Positions 18,074-27,059 are shown, numbered from the stretch's first letter. The stretch is DNA of 64,000 nt from Lewinellaceae bacterium (GCA_020636315.1 JACJYA010000023.1:1-64000); one strand, 5' to 3'. Program-made: numbers and translations. The notes: generated by a model from the letters alone, not told the origin.

Positions 18074-19813
18074 GTGAACAACGTTCGTGCTTTCATCCCC
18101 ATTCTCGATTGGTTGCCGAAGTACAAAAAGTCCTATTTGCGGGGTGACCTGCTGGCCGGCCTGACGGTCGGCGTGATGCTGGTCCCGCAAGGTATGGCTT
18201 ACGGGCTGCTGGCCGGGCTCCCTCCCATTTACGGCCTGTACGCCAGTATTATTCCCCTTTTCCTGTATTCCTTTTTCGGAACTTCCCGGCAATTGTCGGT
18301 CGGGCCGGTGGCATTGGTTTCATTGCTGATCCTGGCCGGTGTGGGGCAGTTTGCCGAAACAGGCACGGAGGCCTTCATCGGGATGGCCATTGCCACCGCC
18401 CTGATCGCGGGGGTAATACAGATCCTTCTCGGGGCGTTTCGCCTGGGCTTTCTGATCAATTTTTTATCCCATCCGGTCATTGCAGGATTTACTTCAGCAG
18501 CTGCCTTTATTATCGGGCTGAGCCAGTTGAAAAACCTGCTGGGCATTAATATTCCCCGGAGCAATTTCATCCACGAGGTCATCATCAGTACGGCACAGAA
18601 CATTGGAGATGTTCACTGGCCTACTGTTGCCCTGGGCTTCGGAGGGATCGCCTTCATTCTCATTCTCAAACGGGTCAACAAGGCCATCCCCGGAGCTTTG
18701 CTGGCGGTGATCTTCAGTACCGCTGGTGTTTTCTTTTTTGGCCTTCAGGGCCACGGGGTGGAGATCGTAAAAGAAGTTCCCCGAGGCCTTCCCCCGGTTT
18801 CAGTACCGAAGATCAACGGGCCTATGGTGGTGCAACTGCTGCCTCTGGCCCTGACCATCTGCCTGATCAGTTTTATTGAATCATTGGCCATCGCCAAAAC
18901 GATCGAGGCCATGCACAAGAATTACCGCGTGGTTCCCAACCAGGAACTCATAGCCCTGGGCCTGACCAAGATCGGCGGGGCCTTTTTCCATTCCTATCCG
19001 ACCACCGGAAGCTTTACCCGCTCAGCCGTCAACAACGATTCCGGAGCGAAGACCGGCGTCTCTTCAATGGTCAGTGCAGTGCTCATCGCCATTACTTTAT
19101 TGTTTCTGACCCCATTGTTCTTCTACCTGCCCAAGGCCATCCTGGCTTCCATTATCGTTGTAGCCGTGATCAACCTGGTGGATTATAAAGAGGCTATTCA
19201 TCTGTGGCATAAAGACCGCCGGGACTTCATGACCATGATCGTAACCTTCGTTGCCACTCTTACTCTGGGCATTCAGGACGGGGTTTTTACCGGCGTCATC
19301 CTTTCCCTGGCCTTCATGGTCTATCGAAACTCCAAGCCCCATATTTCCATTCTCGGGCAGTTGCCCGGTTCCCGCAATTACCGGAATATAGACCGTTTTG
19401 GCAGTGCTATCCGCCAGGATGAGATCCTCATCGTCCGTTTTGATGCTCAGTTGTACTTTGGCAACGCCACCTATTTCAGGGAGTCTCTGGAGTCCCTGGT
19501 GAACAAGGAAGGGAAGGAGCTCAAATTGCTGATTCTGGATGCCTCCAGTATTCATGATGTAGACTCAAGCGGGGTAAAGACAATAGAAGAACTCCTCGCA
19601 TTTCTTCAGCAGCGAAATGTGGGGTTGTACATCTCCGGCGCTATTGGCCCGGTGCGCGACGTCCTGAAGAAAAACGGGCTGGTCGAAAAGATCGGCGCCA
19701 GGAACCACTTTATGTTTGTCCATGATGCGGTGGAGGCTTATCACAAAAGGCAACGTACCGGGGAGGACGATTCCTGGACTGCCGATGCGGTGCAGGCCAA
19801 TGAAGAGCAATGA
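18074..19813 (+). CDS. SulP family anion (sulfate) transporter with STAS domain
   Basis: About 579 residues. The N-terminal membrane domain starts with the SulP signature (DLLAGLTVGVMLVPQGMAYG, then GLPPIYGLYASIIPLFLYSF) and has about 12-14 hydrophobic segments. TGSFTRSAVNNDSGAKT (about 325) is the conserved TM8-10 motif. The last 120 residues are a STAS domain with DSSGVKTIEELL. The family moves sulfate, bicarbonate or other anions across the inner membrane, coupled to H+ or Na+. I chose the GTG at 18,074 because the product then starts at the family's usual FIPILDWLPKY. A GTG at 18,050 is also possible. Its place between sulfur genes favours sulfate or another sulfur oxyanion. Confidence 0.88.
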   Translation: MNNVRAFIPILDWLPKYKKSYLRGDLLAGLTVGVMLVPQGMAYGLLAGLPPIYGLYASIIPLFLYSFFGTSRQLSVGPVALVSLLILAGVGQFAETGTEAFIGMAIATALIAGVIQILLGAFRLGFLINFLSHPVIAGFTSAAAFIIGLSQLKNLLGINIPRSNFIHEVIISTAQNIGDVHWPTVALGFGGIAFILILKRVNKAIPGALLAVIFSTAGVFFFGLQGHGVEIVKEVPRGLPPVSVPKINGPMVVQLLPLALTICLISFIESLAIAKTIEAMHKNYRVVPNQELIALGLTKIGGAFFHSYPTTGSFTRSAVNNDSGAKTGVSSMVSAVLIAITLLFLTPLFFYLPKAILASIIVVAVINLVDYKEAIHLWHKDRRDFMTMIVTFVATLTLGIQDGVFTGVILSLAFMVYRNSKPHISILGQLPGSRNYRNIDRFGSAIRQDEILIVRFDAQLYFGNATYFRESLESLVNKEGKELKLLILDASSIHDVDSSGVKTIEELLAFLQQRNVGLYISGAIGPVRDVLKKNGLVEKIGARNHFMFVHDAVEAYHKRQRTGEDDSWTADAVQANEEQ

Positions 19814-20082
19814 GCCTTATTTTAACCCTTTCTAAATTAAAGGAGGGGGTCGATATTTTAAGACCGCTGTTTGTTATATTATATGCCTGATTAGCTCACC
19901 CTTTTTTCGGTTTTACACCCATTTGAAGGCAGGTTTTGGATGTGAAAGCCAGTTTGGCATCCCTTTTGGACACCTCTAGCCGTGTGCTTCATCTTTTCAA
20001 CTTCGGTTTTTGATTATTTTGAAATATGAAAATGTGTTCATACTTTTATCATTAATTACAAAAATATATTCTGAAATAAAGC

Positions 20083-21708
20083 ATGAAGTACGGATTTATT
20101 ATTGATAACCGGAAGTGCATTGGTTGTCATGCCTGCACTACGGCATGCAAAGCCGAGCACCAGGTGCCGGTGGGAGTTAACCGAACCTGGGTAAAACAGG
20201 TGGAGAAAGGGGAGTTCCCGCACACGCGCCGCCTTTTTTCAGTGATGCGCTGTAACCATTGTACCGATGCACCCTGTGTGGAAATATGCCCGGTGGAGGC
20301 ATTATATTTCCGGGATGACGGCATCGTCGATTTCGATAAAGACCGCTGTATCGGTTGTAAGTCCTGTATGCAGGCCTGCCCCTACGATGCGCTCTACATC
20401 GACCCGGAAAACCACACTGCCGCCAAGTGCAACTACTGCGCGCACCGCGTCGATATCGGCCTGGAGCCGGCCTGTGTGAACGTCTGCCCGGAACACGCCA
20501 TCATTTCCGGAGATATGGACAACCCGGAGTCGGAGATCTCTCAGTTACTGGGCCGCGAGCAGGTAACCGTTCGCAAAGCCGCCAAGGGTACCGTGCCCAA
20601 CCTCTTCTACATCAACGGTGATGAGGCTTCCCTGAACCCGGTGGCCACTGAGAAATCAGATGCGTACTTCTGGAGCGCTCAGGCGCGGGGCGTCGGGCAC
20701 TACGCCAAAGCCGCTGAAAAGATGGCCTACTCCAACGGCGACGTGATCGACGCCATAATGGAGACGAACGGCCATACTACTTATGCTGGCAATGTCGCCA
20801 AGAACGGCGCCTCCAAATCCATCGAACTTCTGCTGGATAAACCCCGCCGGGTGTATGACGCACCGGATAAGGGCATCCTCTGGGGATGGGAGGTTTCCGG
20901 TTATGTACTCACCAAGGCTATTTCCGCCGGGGTGTTCCTGGTGGCCTTCTTTGGCGCGCTGTTCGGATGGGCGGAGGCCAGTGTTCCCGCCTGGTGGTGG
21001 GGCCTGGGCGCCGGGTTGCTCTTCCTGGCCGCTACCGGCATCCTGCTGATCATGGACCTGGACCGCCCGGACCGTTTTCTGAATGTATTGCTTCGCCCGC
21101 AGTGGAAGTCCTGGCTGGTGCGCGGAGGATATTCCTTCAGTATTTACGGCGGCCTGCTTACTGTGCTGGGGCTGGCCACCTATTTTGGATGGGATATGCT
21201 TAAGGCCCCGCTGGAATGGGCCACGCTCGTATTCGCCGTACTGACCGCAGTCTATACGGCATTCCTCTTTGCTCAGGCGAAGGGGCGCGACTTCTGGCAA
21301 AGCCCGGCACTGGCCGTCCACATGCTGGCTCATAGCTTTATGGCCGGAGCAGCAGCCTTTTCCATTATTGCTCTTTTCACTCCGGCTGCAACAGACTGGC
21401 TGGATTACCTGAAATATATCCTGATCACCGGCATCATCATCAACCTTCTGACCGTATTGGTGGAATTGACGATGACTCACCCGACCAAGGAAGCGAAGAT
21501 TGTCGTGGAAATGATCACCAAAGGGCGCTACCGTGGTGCATTCTGGGGAGGAGCTATCTTCTTCGGCAACCTCGTGCCGCTGGCCATCCTGTTCATTCCC
21601 GGCCTGGCGACGCCTGTGCTGGCGCTAGCCGGCCTGATCGTACTGATCGGTATTTACCTCACTGAGAAGATCTGGGTGGAAGCCCCGCAGCGGGTACAGT
21701 TAGTGTAG
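20083..21708 (+). CDS. Fused 4Fe-4S ferredoxin and NrfD-type membrane subunit of a molybdoenzyme (SoeBC/PsrBC-like)
   Basis: 541 residues. The first 140 or so hold sixteen Cys in four clusters (C12/15/18/22, C57/60/65/69, C89/92/95/99, C116/119/131/135), enough for four [4Fe-4S] centres, as in DmsB/PsrB/SoeB electron-transfer subunits. A linker of about 130 residues follows. From about 278 there are eight or so TM helices of the NrfD/PsrC type (GYVLTKAISAGVFLVAFFGA and MDLDRPDRFLNVLLRPQWKS), which exchange electrons with quinone. The B and C subunits are normally separate proteins; here they are one chain. No signal peptide or Tat motif precedes the ferredoxin part, so it is cytoplasmic. Its partner is the molybdopterin subunit at 22,316. 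Confidence 0.88.
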   Translation: MKYGFIIDNRKCIGCHACTTACKAEHQVPVGVNRTWVKQVEKGEFPHTRRLFSVMRCNHCTDAPCVEICPVEALYFRDDGIVDFDKDRCIGCKSCMQACPYDALYIDPENHTAAKCNYCAHRVDIGLEPACVNVCPEHAIISGDMDNPESEISQLLGREQVTVRKAAKGTVPNLFYINGDEASLNPVATEKSDAYFWSAQARGVGHYAKAAEKMAYSNGDVIDAIMETNGHTTYAGNVAKNGASKSIELLLDKPRRVYDAPDKGILWGWEVSGYVLTKAISAGVFLVAFFGALFGWAEASVPAWWWGLGAGLLFLAATGILLIMDLDRPDRFLNVLLRPQWKSWLVRGGYSFSIYGGLLTVLGLATYFGWDMLKAPLEWATLVFAVLTAVYTAFLFAQAKGRDFWQSPALAVHMLAHSFMAGAAAFSIIALFTPAATDWLDYLKYILITGIIINLLTVLVELTMTHPTKEAKIVVEMITKGRYRGAFWGGAIFFGNLVPLAILFIPGLATPVLALAGLIVLIGIYLTEKIWVEAPQRVQLV

Positions 21709-21868
21709 TGGTTGTTAGTTGTAGCCCGGCTTGAAGAGCTGGGGAAAAGTTGTGAGTTGAACGTTGTTTGAAAATTTGTGGGTTTAGCTTTATGGAATTT
21801 TTAGTTTTCTGCGACTATACTAATAGAGGCTGTTGTTTGGCCTTTGAATTCTGAAAATCCATTTAGCT

Positions 21869-22237
21869 ATGGCAAGTTTGCGAAGTTTTGAAGAGTTGAA
21901 TTGTTGGAAGGCCTGCCGGGAAGTTGTCCGGTGGGTTTCGGCAATGAAGAAGACTTTTCCAAAAGAGGAAAAGTATGATTTGATTGGAAATATGAAAAGG
22001 GCTTCCCGCTCATCGACCCGCAATATAGCGGAAGGTTTTGGAAGACATCATCATCGCGAAAATGTTCAGTTCTGCAGAATAAGCCGGGGTTCCCTGACTG
22101 AATTAATCGATGACCTGGTAACCGCTCTGGAGGAAGGGTATCTGAATGAGAGGTCTTATAAAGAGGGACGTCAAAAAATTGAAAGTGCTCTGCAACTGCT
22201 CAATGGTTACATCAGGTACCTTGAATCTTTACTTTAG
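21869..22237 (+). CDS. Four-helix bundle protein (23S rRNA IVS/S23 family)
   Basis: 122 residues. FEELNCWKACREVV (about 6-19), NMKRASRSSTRNIAEGFGRH (about 47-66) and GSLTELIDDL (about 76) match the S23/intervening-sequence family, small helical proteins first met inside 23S rRNA IVS elements and related to Avd of diversity-generating retroelements. It lies between the FeS-NrfD and molybdopterin subunit genes. Its codons are visibly more A/T-rich than theirs (many TTG, AAA, GAA, TTT), which suggests a later insertion. No reverse transcriptase or variable repeat is present. The role is unknown. Confidence 0.85.
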   Translation: MASLRSFEELNCWKACREVVRWVSAMKKTFPKEEKYDLIGNMKRASRSSTRNIAEGFGRHHHRENVQFCRISRGSLTELIDDLVTALEEGYLNERSYKEGRQKIESALQLLNGYIRYLESLL

Positions 22238-22315
22238 GCAGGCAATTAAGGAAGCAGCCCCAACCAACAACCAACAACCAACAACAAAAAATAAACGGAT
22301 AAAACAAGCGGAAAA

Positions 22316-25216
22316 ATGAATAAAAAGAAGCGTCCATTAATAGAAAGAATAGCAGAACAACTGCGCATCATTCCCAACCTGAGCAAGAACGGCGCGGAGC
22401 CGGTGGGCCGGCTGACAGAGCCGGGAGATCTCACCAAGTTCCCGCCGCCGGAAAAGTGGGACGACTGGGTGGAGTACGAGGCAAAGGCCTGGCCCAGAGT
22501 GGAAAAAAAGCATTATTCCATCGTGCCGACCACCTGTTTCAACTGCGAATCGGCCTGCGGCCTGACTGCCTATATAGATAAGGAAACCTGGCAGGTGCGC
22601 AAGTTCGAGGGCAACCCTTATCACCCGGGCAGCCGGGGGCGCAACTGCGCCAAGGGGCCGGCAACGATCAATCAGATCACGGACCCCGACCGCATACTTT
22701 ACCCTCTCAAACGGGCGGGCAAAAGGGGCGAAGGCAAATGGGAGCGCGTCAGCTGGGAAGAAGCCATGGAAGATATCGCCGGCCGCCTCCGCAAAGCCAT
22801 TCAGGAAGGGCGCAACAATGAGATCGCCTACCACGTCGGCCGCCCCGGCCACGAAGGATATATGGACCGCGTGCTGCAGGCCTGGAACGTCGATGGGCAC
22901 AACAGCCATACCAACATCTGTTCCTCCGGCGCGCGCTTCGGCTATGCCATCTGGTACGGCCATGACCGGCCCTCTCCGGACCACGCCAACGCCAAGTTCA
23001 TCCTGCTGATCTCGGCCCACCTGGAATCCGGCCACTACTTCAACCCGCACGCCCAGCGCATCATCGAAGGAAAAATGAAGGGCGCCAAACTGTGCACCAT
23101 GGATCCGCGCCTGTCGAATACCGCCAGCATGTCGGACTACTGGATGCCCAGCTATCCCGGTACCGAAGCCGCAGTGCTCCTTGCCATGGCCAAGATCATC
23201 CTGGATGAAGGACTGTATAACCGCGATTACCTGGAGAACTGGGTCAATTGGGAGGAATATCTCCAGGCCCGTCATCCTGGCAAGAAAAAAACCTTTGAGA
23301 ACTTCATTGCGGCCATGCGGGAGGAGTACGTTCAATATACTCCGGAATTTGCCGAGAAAGAAAGTGGGGTGAAAGCGGACATGATCGTCGAGGTGGCCAG
23401 AAAGATAGGCGAAGCCGGCACGCAATTCGCCACTCACAACTGGCGCAGTGCTTCCTCCGGCAACCTGGGCGGTTGGGCCGTCTCCCGCGCCCTGCACTTC
23501 CTCAATGTGCTGACAGGCAGCGTGGGGACACCGGGTGGCACCGCACCCAACACCTGGAATAAGTTCCACGCCAAGTTTTTCGACAAGCCGCCGGCCCAGA
23601 AGTTCTGGAACGAGTTGCACTTCCCGAAAGAATATCCGCTGGCCTTCTTCGAGATGAGCTTCCTGCTGCCACACATGCTGAAAGAGAACCGCGGAAGGAT
23701 GGACGTCTATTTTACCCGGGTATTCAACCCTGTCTGGACTTACCCGGACGGCTTCAGCTGGATGGAGGCGCTGACTGATGAGGACAAGTTCGGCCTGCAC
23801 GTCGCCCTGACGCCTACCTGGAACGAGACGGCCTATTTCGCCGACTATGTCCTGCCTATGGGGCTGGCCAGCGAGCGGCACGACCTCAACTCCTACGAAA
23901 CTCATGCCGGCGTCTGGATCGCCTTCCGGCAACCGGTACTGCGCGAGGCGCTGCGCCGCGCCGGCAAGAAAGTGGAATTCACCTACGAGGCCAACCCGGG
24001 CGAGGTCTGGGAAGAAGACGAATTCTGGATACAGCTCAGCTGGCGGATGGACCCCGACGGCAGCCTGGGCATCCGCAAACATTTCGAATCCCCCTACCGC
24101 CCCGGCCAGTGCGTTAACATCGATGAATACTACCAGTACATTTTTGAACATACCAAAGGGTTGCCCGAAGCCGCCGCTAAGGAAGGCCTGACACCCCTGG
24201 ATTACATGAAGAAATACGGCGCCTTCAACGTCGAGCCCAGCGCCTACCACGGCCACCTCAAGGAACTGACGGCCGAGCAGATGCAAGACGCCAAGGTCGA
24301 TCCCGATACCCAGGTGGTCACCAAGAATGGCAAGGCTATCGGCATCATGTACAACGGCAAGCCGGTGGAAGGCTTCCCAACCCCGTCACGCAAGAACGAG
24401 TTCTACTCCCAGACGATGGTGGACTGGAAGTGGCCGGAATACGCCATTCCGACTTACATCAAGAGCCACATCCACGAACAGGAGATGGACCGCGACAAGG
24501 GAGACTACCCGCTGGTGCCCACCTTCCGCCTGCCGACCCTCATCCACTCCCGCTCCGGCAACGCCAAGTGGCTGTATGAGATATCCAACCGCAATCCGAT
24601 CTGGATGCACCCCAGCGACGCCAAAAAGTTCGGCGTCGGTACCGGAGACCTGTTGCGGGTGAATACCGATATCGGCTACTTCGTGGATAAAGTCTGGGTA
24701 ACGGAAGGCATGAAACCGGGCGTTGTCGCCTGCTCCCATCATCTGGGCCGCTGGCGCCGCCCACAGGACGCTCCCGGCAACCGCTGGGCAGTCAACACCG
24801 TCAACATCGAGACCGACGGCAACGGCGGATGGAAAATGAGCACTGAACATGGAATTGCTCCCTTCAAGAGCGATGACCCGGACAGCGCCAGGATCTTCTG
24901 GAGTGACGGCGGCGTTCACCAGAACATCACTTTCCCCGTCCATCCGGACCCCATCAGCGGTATGCACTGCTGGCACCAGAAAGTACGCATCGAGAAAGCC
25001 AAACCGAGCGATAAGTACGGCGACATTTATGTGGATACCAAAAAGTCCTTCGAGGAATACAGGAAATGGCTGAAAATGGCCCGCCCTGCGCCCGGCCCCG
25101 ACGGCCTGCGGCGCCCTTTGTGGATGAAGCGCGCTCTGCGCCCCGCTGAGGAAACTTTCTACATCAACGGAAAGCCTGAACCGGAGCCGGTGGTAGGGAA
25201 GGCCGAAAAATCTTAG
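22316..25216 (+). CDS. Molybdopterin-dependent oxidoreductase catalytic subunit (SoeA-like candidate)
   Basis: 966 residues of the DMSO-reductase superfamily. An N-terminal [4Fe-4S] site uses C74, C77, C81 and C111 (TTCFNCESACG ... NCAKG). C202 in NICSSGARFGY is the candidate Mo ligand. Later blocks bind the two pterin guanosines (MDPRLSNTASMSDYWMP; VYFTRVFNPVWTYPDG), and the C-terminal barrel begins near LPTLIHSRSGNAKWLYEISN. The N-terminus is hydrophilic with no RRxFLK Tat signal, so the subunit should stay in the cytoplasm, as SoeA does and as PsrA, PhsA and DmsA do not. With the CstB-like and SulP genes upstream, sulfite oxidation to sulfate is the best guess. A polysulfide, thiosulfate or other oxyanion reductase role is not excluded. 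A strong terminator follows. Confidence 0.85.
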   Translation: MNKKKRPLIERIAEQLRIIPNLSKNGAEPVGRLTEPGDLTKFPPPEKWDDWVEYEAKAWPRVEKKHYSIVPTTCFNCESACGLTAYIDKETWQVRKFEGNPYHPGSRGRNCAKGPATINQITDPDRILYPLKRAGKRGEGKWERVSWEEAMEDIAGRLRKAIQEGRNNEIAYHVGRPGHEGYMDRVLQAWNVDGHNSHTNICSSGARFGYAIWYGHDRPSPDHANAKFILLISAHLESGHYFNPHAQRIIEGKMKGAKLCTMDPRLSNTASMSDYWMPSYPGTEAAVLLAMAKIILDEGLYNRDYLENWVNWEEYLQARHPGKKKTFENFIAAMREEYVQYTPEFAEKESGVKADMIVEVARKIGEAGTQFATHNWRSASSGNLGGWAVSRALHFLNVLTGSVGTPGGTAPNTWNKFHAKFFDKPPAQKFWNELHFPKEYPLAFFEMSFLLPHMLKENRGRMDVYFTRVFNPVWTYPDGFSWMEALTDEDKFGLHVALTPTWNETAYFADYVLPMGLASERHDLNSYETHAGVWIAFRQPVLREALRRAGKKVEFTYEANPGEVWEEDEFWIQLSWRMDPDGSLGIRKHFESPYRPGQCVNIDEYYQYIFEHTKGLPEAAAKEGLTPLDYMKKYGAFNVEPSAYHGHLKELTAEQMQDAKVDPDTQVVTKNGKAIGIMYNGKPVEGFPTPSRKNEFYSQTMVDWKWPEYAIPTYIKSHIHEQEMDRDKGDYPLVPTFRLPTLIHSRSGNAKWLYEISNRNPIWMHPSDAKKFGVGTGDLLRVNTDIGYFVDKVWVTEGMKPGVVACSHHLGRWRRPQDAPGNRWAVNTVNIETDGNGGWKMSTEHGIAPFKSDDPDSARIFWSDGGVHQNITFPVHPDPISGMHCWHQKVRIEKAKPSDKYGDIYVDTKKSFEEYRKWLKMARPAPGPDGLRRPLWMKRALRPAEETFYINGKPEPEPVVGKAEKS

Positions 25217-25249
25217 GCATATTAAGAAACTTCCTAGTGGGAAAGTTTG

Positions 25250-25280
25250 GGCCGGGTTCCAGTGGGATCCGGCCTTTTTT
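25250..25280 (+). terminator. Rho-independent terminator after the molybdopterin subunit
   Basis: GGCCGG (25,250-25,255) pairs with CCGGCC (25,269-25,274), with a partly paired interior, and six T follow directly. It closes the transcript running through the FeS-NrfD, S23 and molybdopterin genes. Confidence 0.8.
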
Positions 25281-25338
25281 ATTTAACCTGCCGGTTGCTC
25301 ACATCCCACATTCTAAATTCTGAATCCCACATCAAACA

Positions 25339-25713
25339 TCAATACGGGCGCTCACTCAAAGGGCTCACCTCATACTGCCACTCCAGAAAGGCCTTGTACT
25401 GATACTTGTCGAGGATGGTTTGCAGGTTGCGGGCCCAGCGGTCCCAGGCAGCGAGCAGGGCGGTGTGGCGGCCGACCTTGCCGGGTTGCTCCAGGATGGC
25501 CTGCCGCTCTTCCCAAAACCGACGGTTGGTTTGGCGGATGGCCTGCAGCTGGTTGGGGCTCAGGCGCAGGGTGGTTTGCATGCTGCGGTTGAGTTGTTCC
25601 AGCCCGTTGGAGGTGAATGGGTTTTTGGTTTCCCACGGGCCATGGCTGTTCGTAGCTGAAAGGGTAGTGGTCACAAAAAACAGGGCGAGGAGAAGATAGA
25701 TTGCTTTGCTCAT
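25339..25713 (-). CDS. Small secreted helical protein of unknown function
   Basis: 124 residues. A signal peptide (MSKAIYLLLALFFVTTTLSA) is followed by a short helical protein rich in Gln, Arg and Trp (LRLSPNQLQAIRQTNRRFWE, then LLAAWDRWARNLQTILDKYQ). The pattern LSPxQLxxI...N..F is reminiscent of Spy/CpxP-like or periplasmic DUF proteins, but I cannot assign a family. I chose the ATG at 25,713 because the upstream extension (to 25,854) would hide the signal peptide. It runs convergently with the molybdoenzyme operon. Confidence 0.7.
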   Translation of the reverse strand: MSKAIYLLLALFFVTTTLSATNSHGPWETKNPFTSNGLEQLNRSMQTTLRLSPNQLQAIRQTNRRFWEERQAILEQPGKVGRHTALLAAWDRWARNLQTILDKYQYKAFLEWQYEVSPLSERPY

Positions 25714-26354
25714 GATTTTGGGTTTTATATAATAGACCACGGAGTGGGGAGATTTGTATTTGGTTGAAGGGGAGATTAACTTAGTTTTAACGGATGGGGG
25801 AGATATGGACACTTTTTCAATGCGAAAGCCCACGATTTTTTTTGAAAGAATCATTATTGCCTGCTCGTTATAACGTGCCGTTGTAAACGACCTAAAGTAC
25901 AGGGTTCCCGCCCTTTAATAGCTGGACTACAGGAATTGCCGAGGGCAGCCTGCCTTCGCGAGGCTTCGGCTGCCGAAGCAGCTCGTAGCGAACAGGGCTG
26001 AGGCTATTCCCTCATATTCACCTCCTACTCAAAAATATCCGCATGCTGATCTCTGAGAACGCATCGATGCCATACAACCGCTCTGCAACGGACAACAGGA
26101 TACTCATAAAAGCCTTCTGCCTTGACTTCTCTTTGAGCCGGTTAAAATGTGCGATCTGCGAAGTATGCCCGTCTTTGCGAGCGTTCGACTGAGCGTTCGA
26201 CTGAGCGTTCGACTGAGCTCACGCCGAAGTCTCACGCCGAAGTCTCACGCCGAAGTCCAGTTAAAGATTTTGATGTATAGCGATACCCCCGAAGTTCAGA
26301 TGCCAATAGCCCGCCCCCTCAACCTTAACCTCAACCTCAACCTTAGCCCCAACC
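25714..26354 (+). other. Noncoding, repeat-rich interval
   Basis: About 640 bp without a supportable gene. It contains two adjacent short tandem repeats (26,179-26,256) and a CAACCT-type repeat run at about 26,319-26,362. Open frames across it are made of these repeats. Confidence 0.6.
26179..26256. repeat. Two adjacent tandem repeats
   Basis: Three copies of GAGCGTTCGACT (26,179-26,214) are followed, across GAGCTC, by three copies of CTCACGCCGAAGT (26,218-26,256). The single-copy join resembles a known type of bacterial intergenic repeat; here each half has been amplified separately. Confidence 0.85.
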
Positions 26355-26936
26355 TCAATCCAGCACCGACAAAGCCACCTGCACCACCCGGCACAATTCC
26401 TCCTCAGAATCATTCGCCTTCGACACCACTTTCAGGCCGTTGTAAAAAGTGAACAGGTAGGCCGCCAGGGCAGGCAAGTCCTTACCGGGAGGGATCTCGC
26501 CCTGCTCCACGGCCCGTTGCAGGTACTGCAGGAAGAGGTGCTCCATGGCCTTTCGCTGGCGGGTGATGCGCTGCGCCCACTCTTCGCTGTTGGGAACGAA
26601 CTCAGTGGTGGTGTTAACCACAAAGCAGCCCTTGTGGTCCTTGTCGCGGGCGGCGGCGCGGGCCTCGGAGAGGAAGAAGGCCTCCAGGGCCCGGCGGACG
26701 GACTCGTGCCGGCTGAGCTGGGCGATAACCTGGGCGGAGTAGTCCCTGACATACTTCTCGAACGCCTTTTCGAACAGGGCGTCCTTGCCGCCGAAGGTAT
26801 CGTACAGGCTGGCCCGGTTGATGCCCAGCTGGTCCACCAGGTTCTGTATGGAGGTGGCGTGGTAGCCCTGCTTCCAGAACAGCTCCATGGCTTTCCGGAG
26901 GACCTCTTCTTCGTTGAATTGTTTTGTTCGTGGCAT
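26355..26936 (-). CDS. TetR/AcrR family transcriptional regulator
   Basis: 193 residues. The N-terminal TetR helix-turn-helix reads VLRKAMELFWKQGYHATSIQ, then LVDQLGINRASLYDTFGGKD (residues about 12-52). The C-terminal ligand domain carries KGCFVVNTTTEF (about 105), typical of the YxaF/LmrA or NemR-like group. The ATG at 26,936 gives the usual MPRTKQFNEE start; upstream frames run into a simple repeat. The stop is followed by another repeat run. It lies downstream of an SDR gene on the same strand, and similar palindromes precede both genes, suggesting autoregulation and control of the SDR gene. Confidence 0.92.
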   Translation of the reverse strand: MPRTKQFNEEEVLRKAMELFWKQGYHATSIQNLVDQLGINRASLYDTFGGKDALFEKAFEKYVRDYSAQVIAQLSRHESVRRALEAFFLSEARAAARDKDHKGCFVVNTTTEFVPNSEEWAQRITRQRKAMEHLFLQYLQRAVEQGEIPPGKDLPALAAYLFTFYNGLKVVSKANDSEEELCRVVQVALSVLD

Positions 26937-26941
26937 GGTTT

Positions 26942-27025
26942 GGAAGTCGGAAATCGGAAGTCGGAAATCGGAAATCGGAAGTCGGAAATCGGAAACCTTT
27001 TCCGATTTCCCACTTCCGACTTCGC
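26942..27025. repeat. Short tandem repeat with inverted copy upstream of tetR-like gene
   Basis: GGAAGTCGGAAATC-type units repeat through 26,942-26,994. A partial inverted version follows (TCCGATTTCC, CTTCCGAC), so the leader of the regulator mRNA can fold back. Copy number of such repeats often varies between strains. Confidence 0.7.
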
Positions 27026-27059
27026 ACTTAAAATAAGCGCCTTCAAAATTACTATTTCT

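Noticed and set aside
21869..22237. Avd-like accessory protein of a diversity-generating retroelement
   Set aside because: The protein is in the S23/Avd superfamily, but no reverse transcriptase or template/variable repeat pair is present.
22316..25216. Formate dehydrogenase or nitrate reductase
   Set aside because: No selenocysteine/Cys-His formate motif and no Asp-ligand nitrate reductase context; the FeS-NrfD partner and sulfur neighbours fit a sulfur-type enzyme better.
26179..26256. CRISPR array
   Set aside because: Units of 12-13 nt are directly adjacent with no spacers.
26147..26452. A 101-codon frame with SVRLSVRL and LNLNLNL repeats
   Set aside because: It is only the translation of short tandem DNA repeats.
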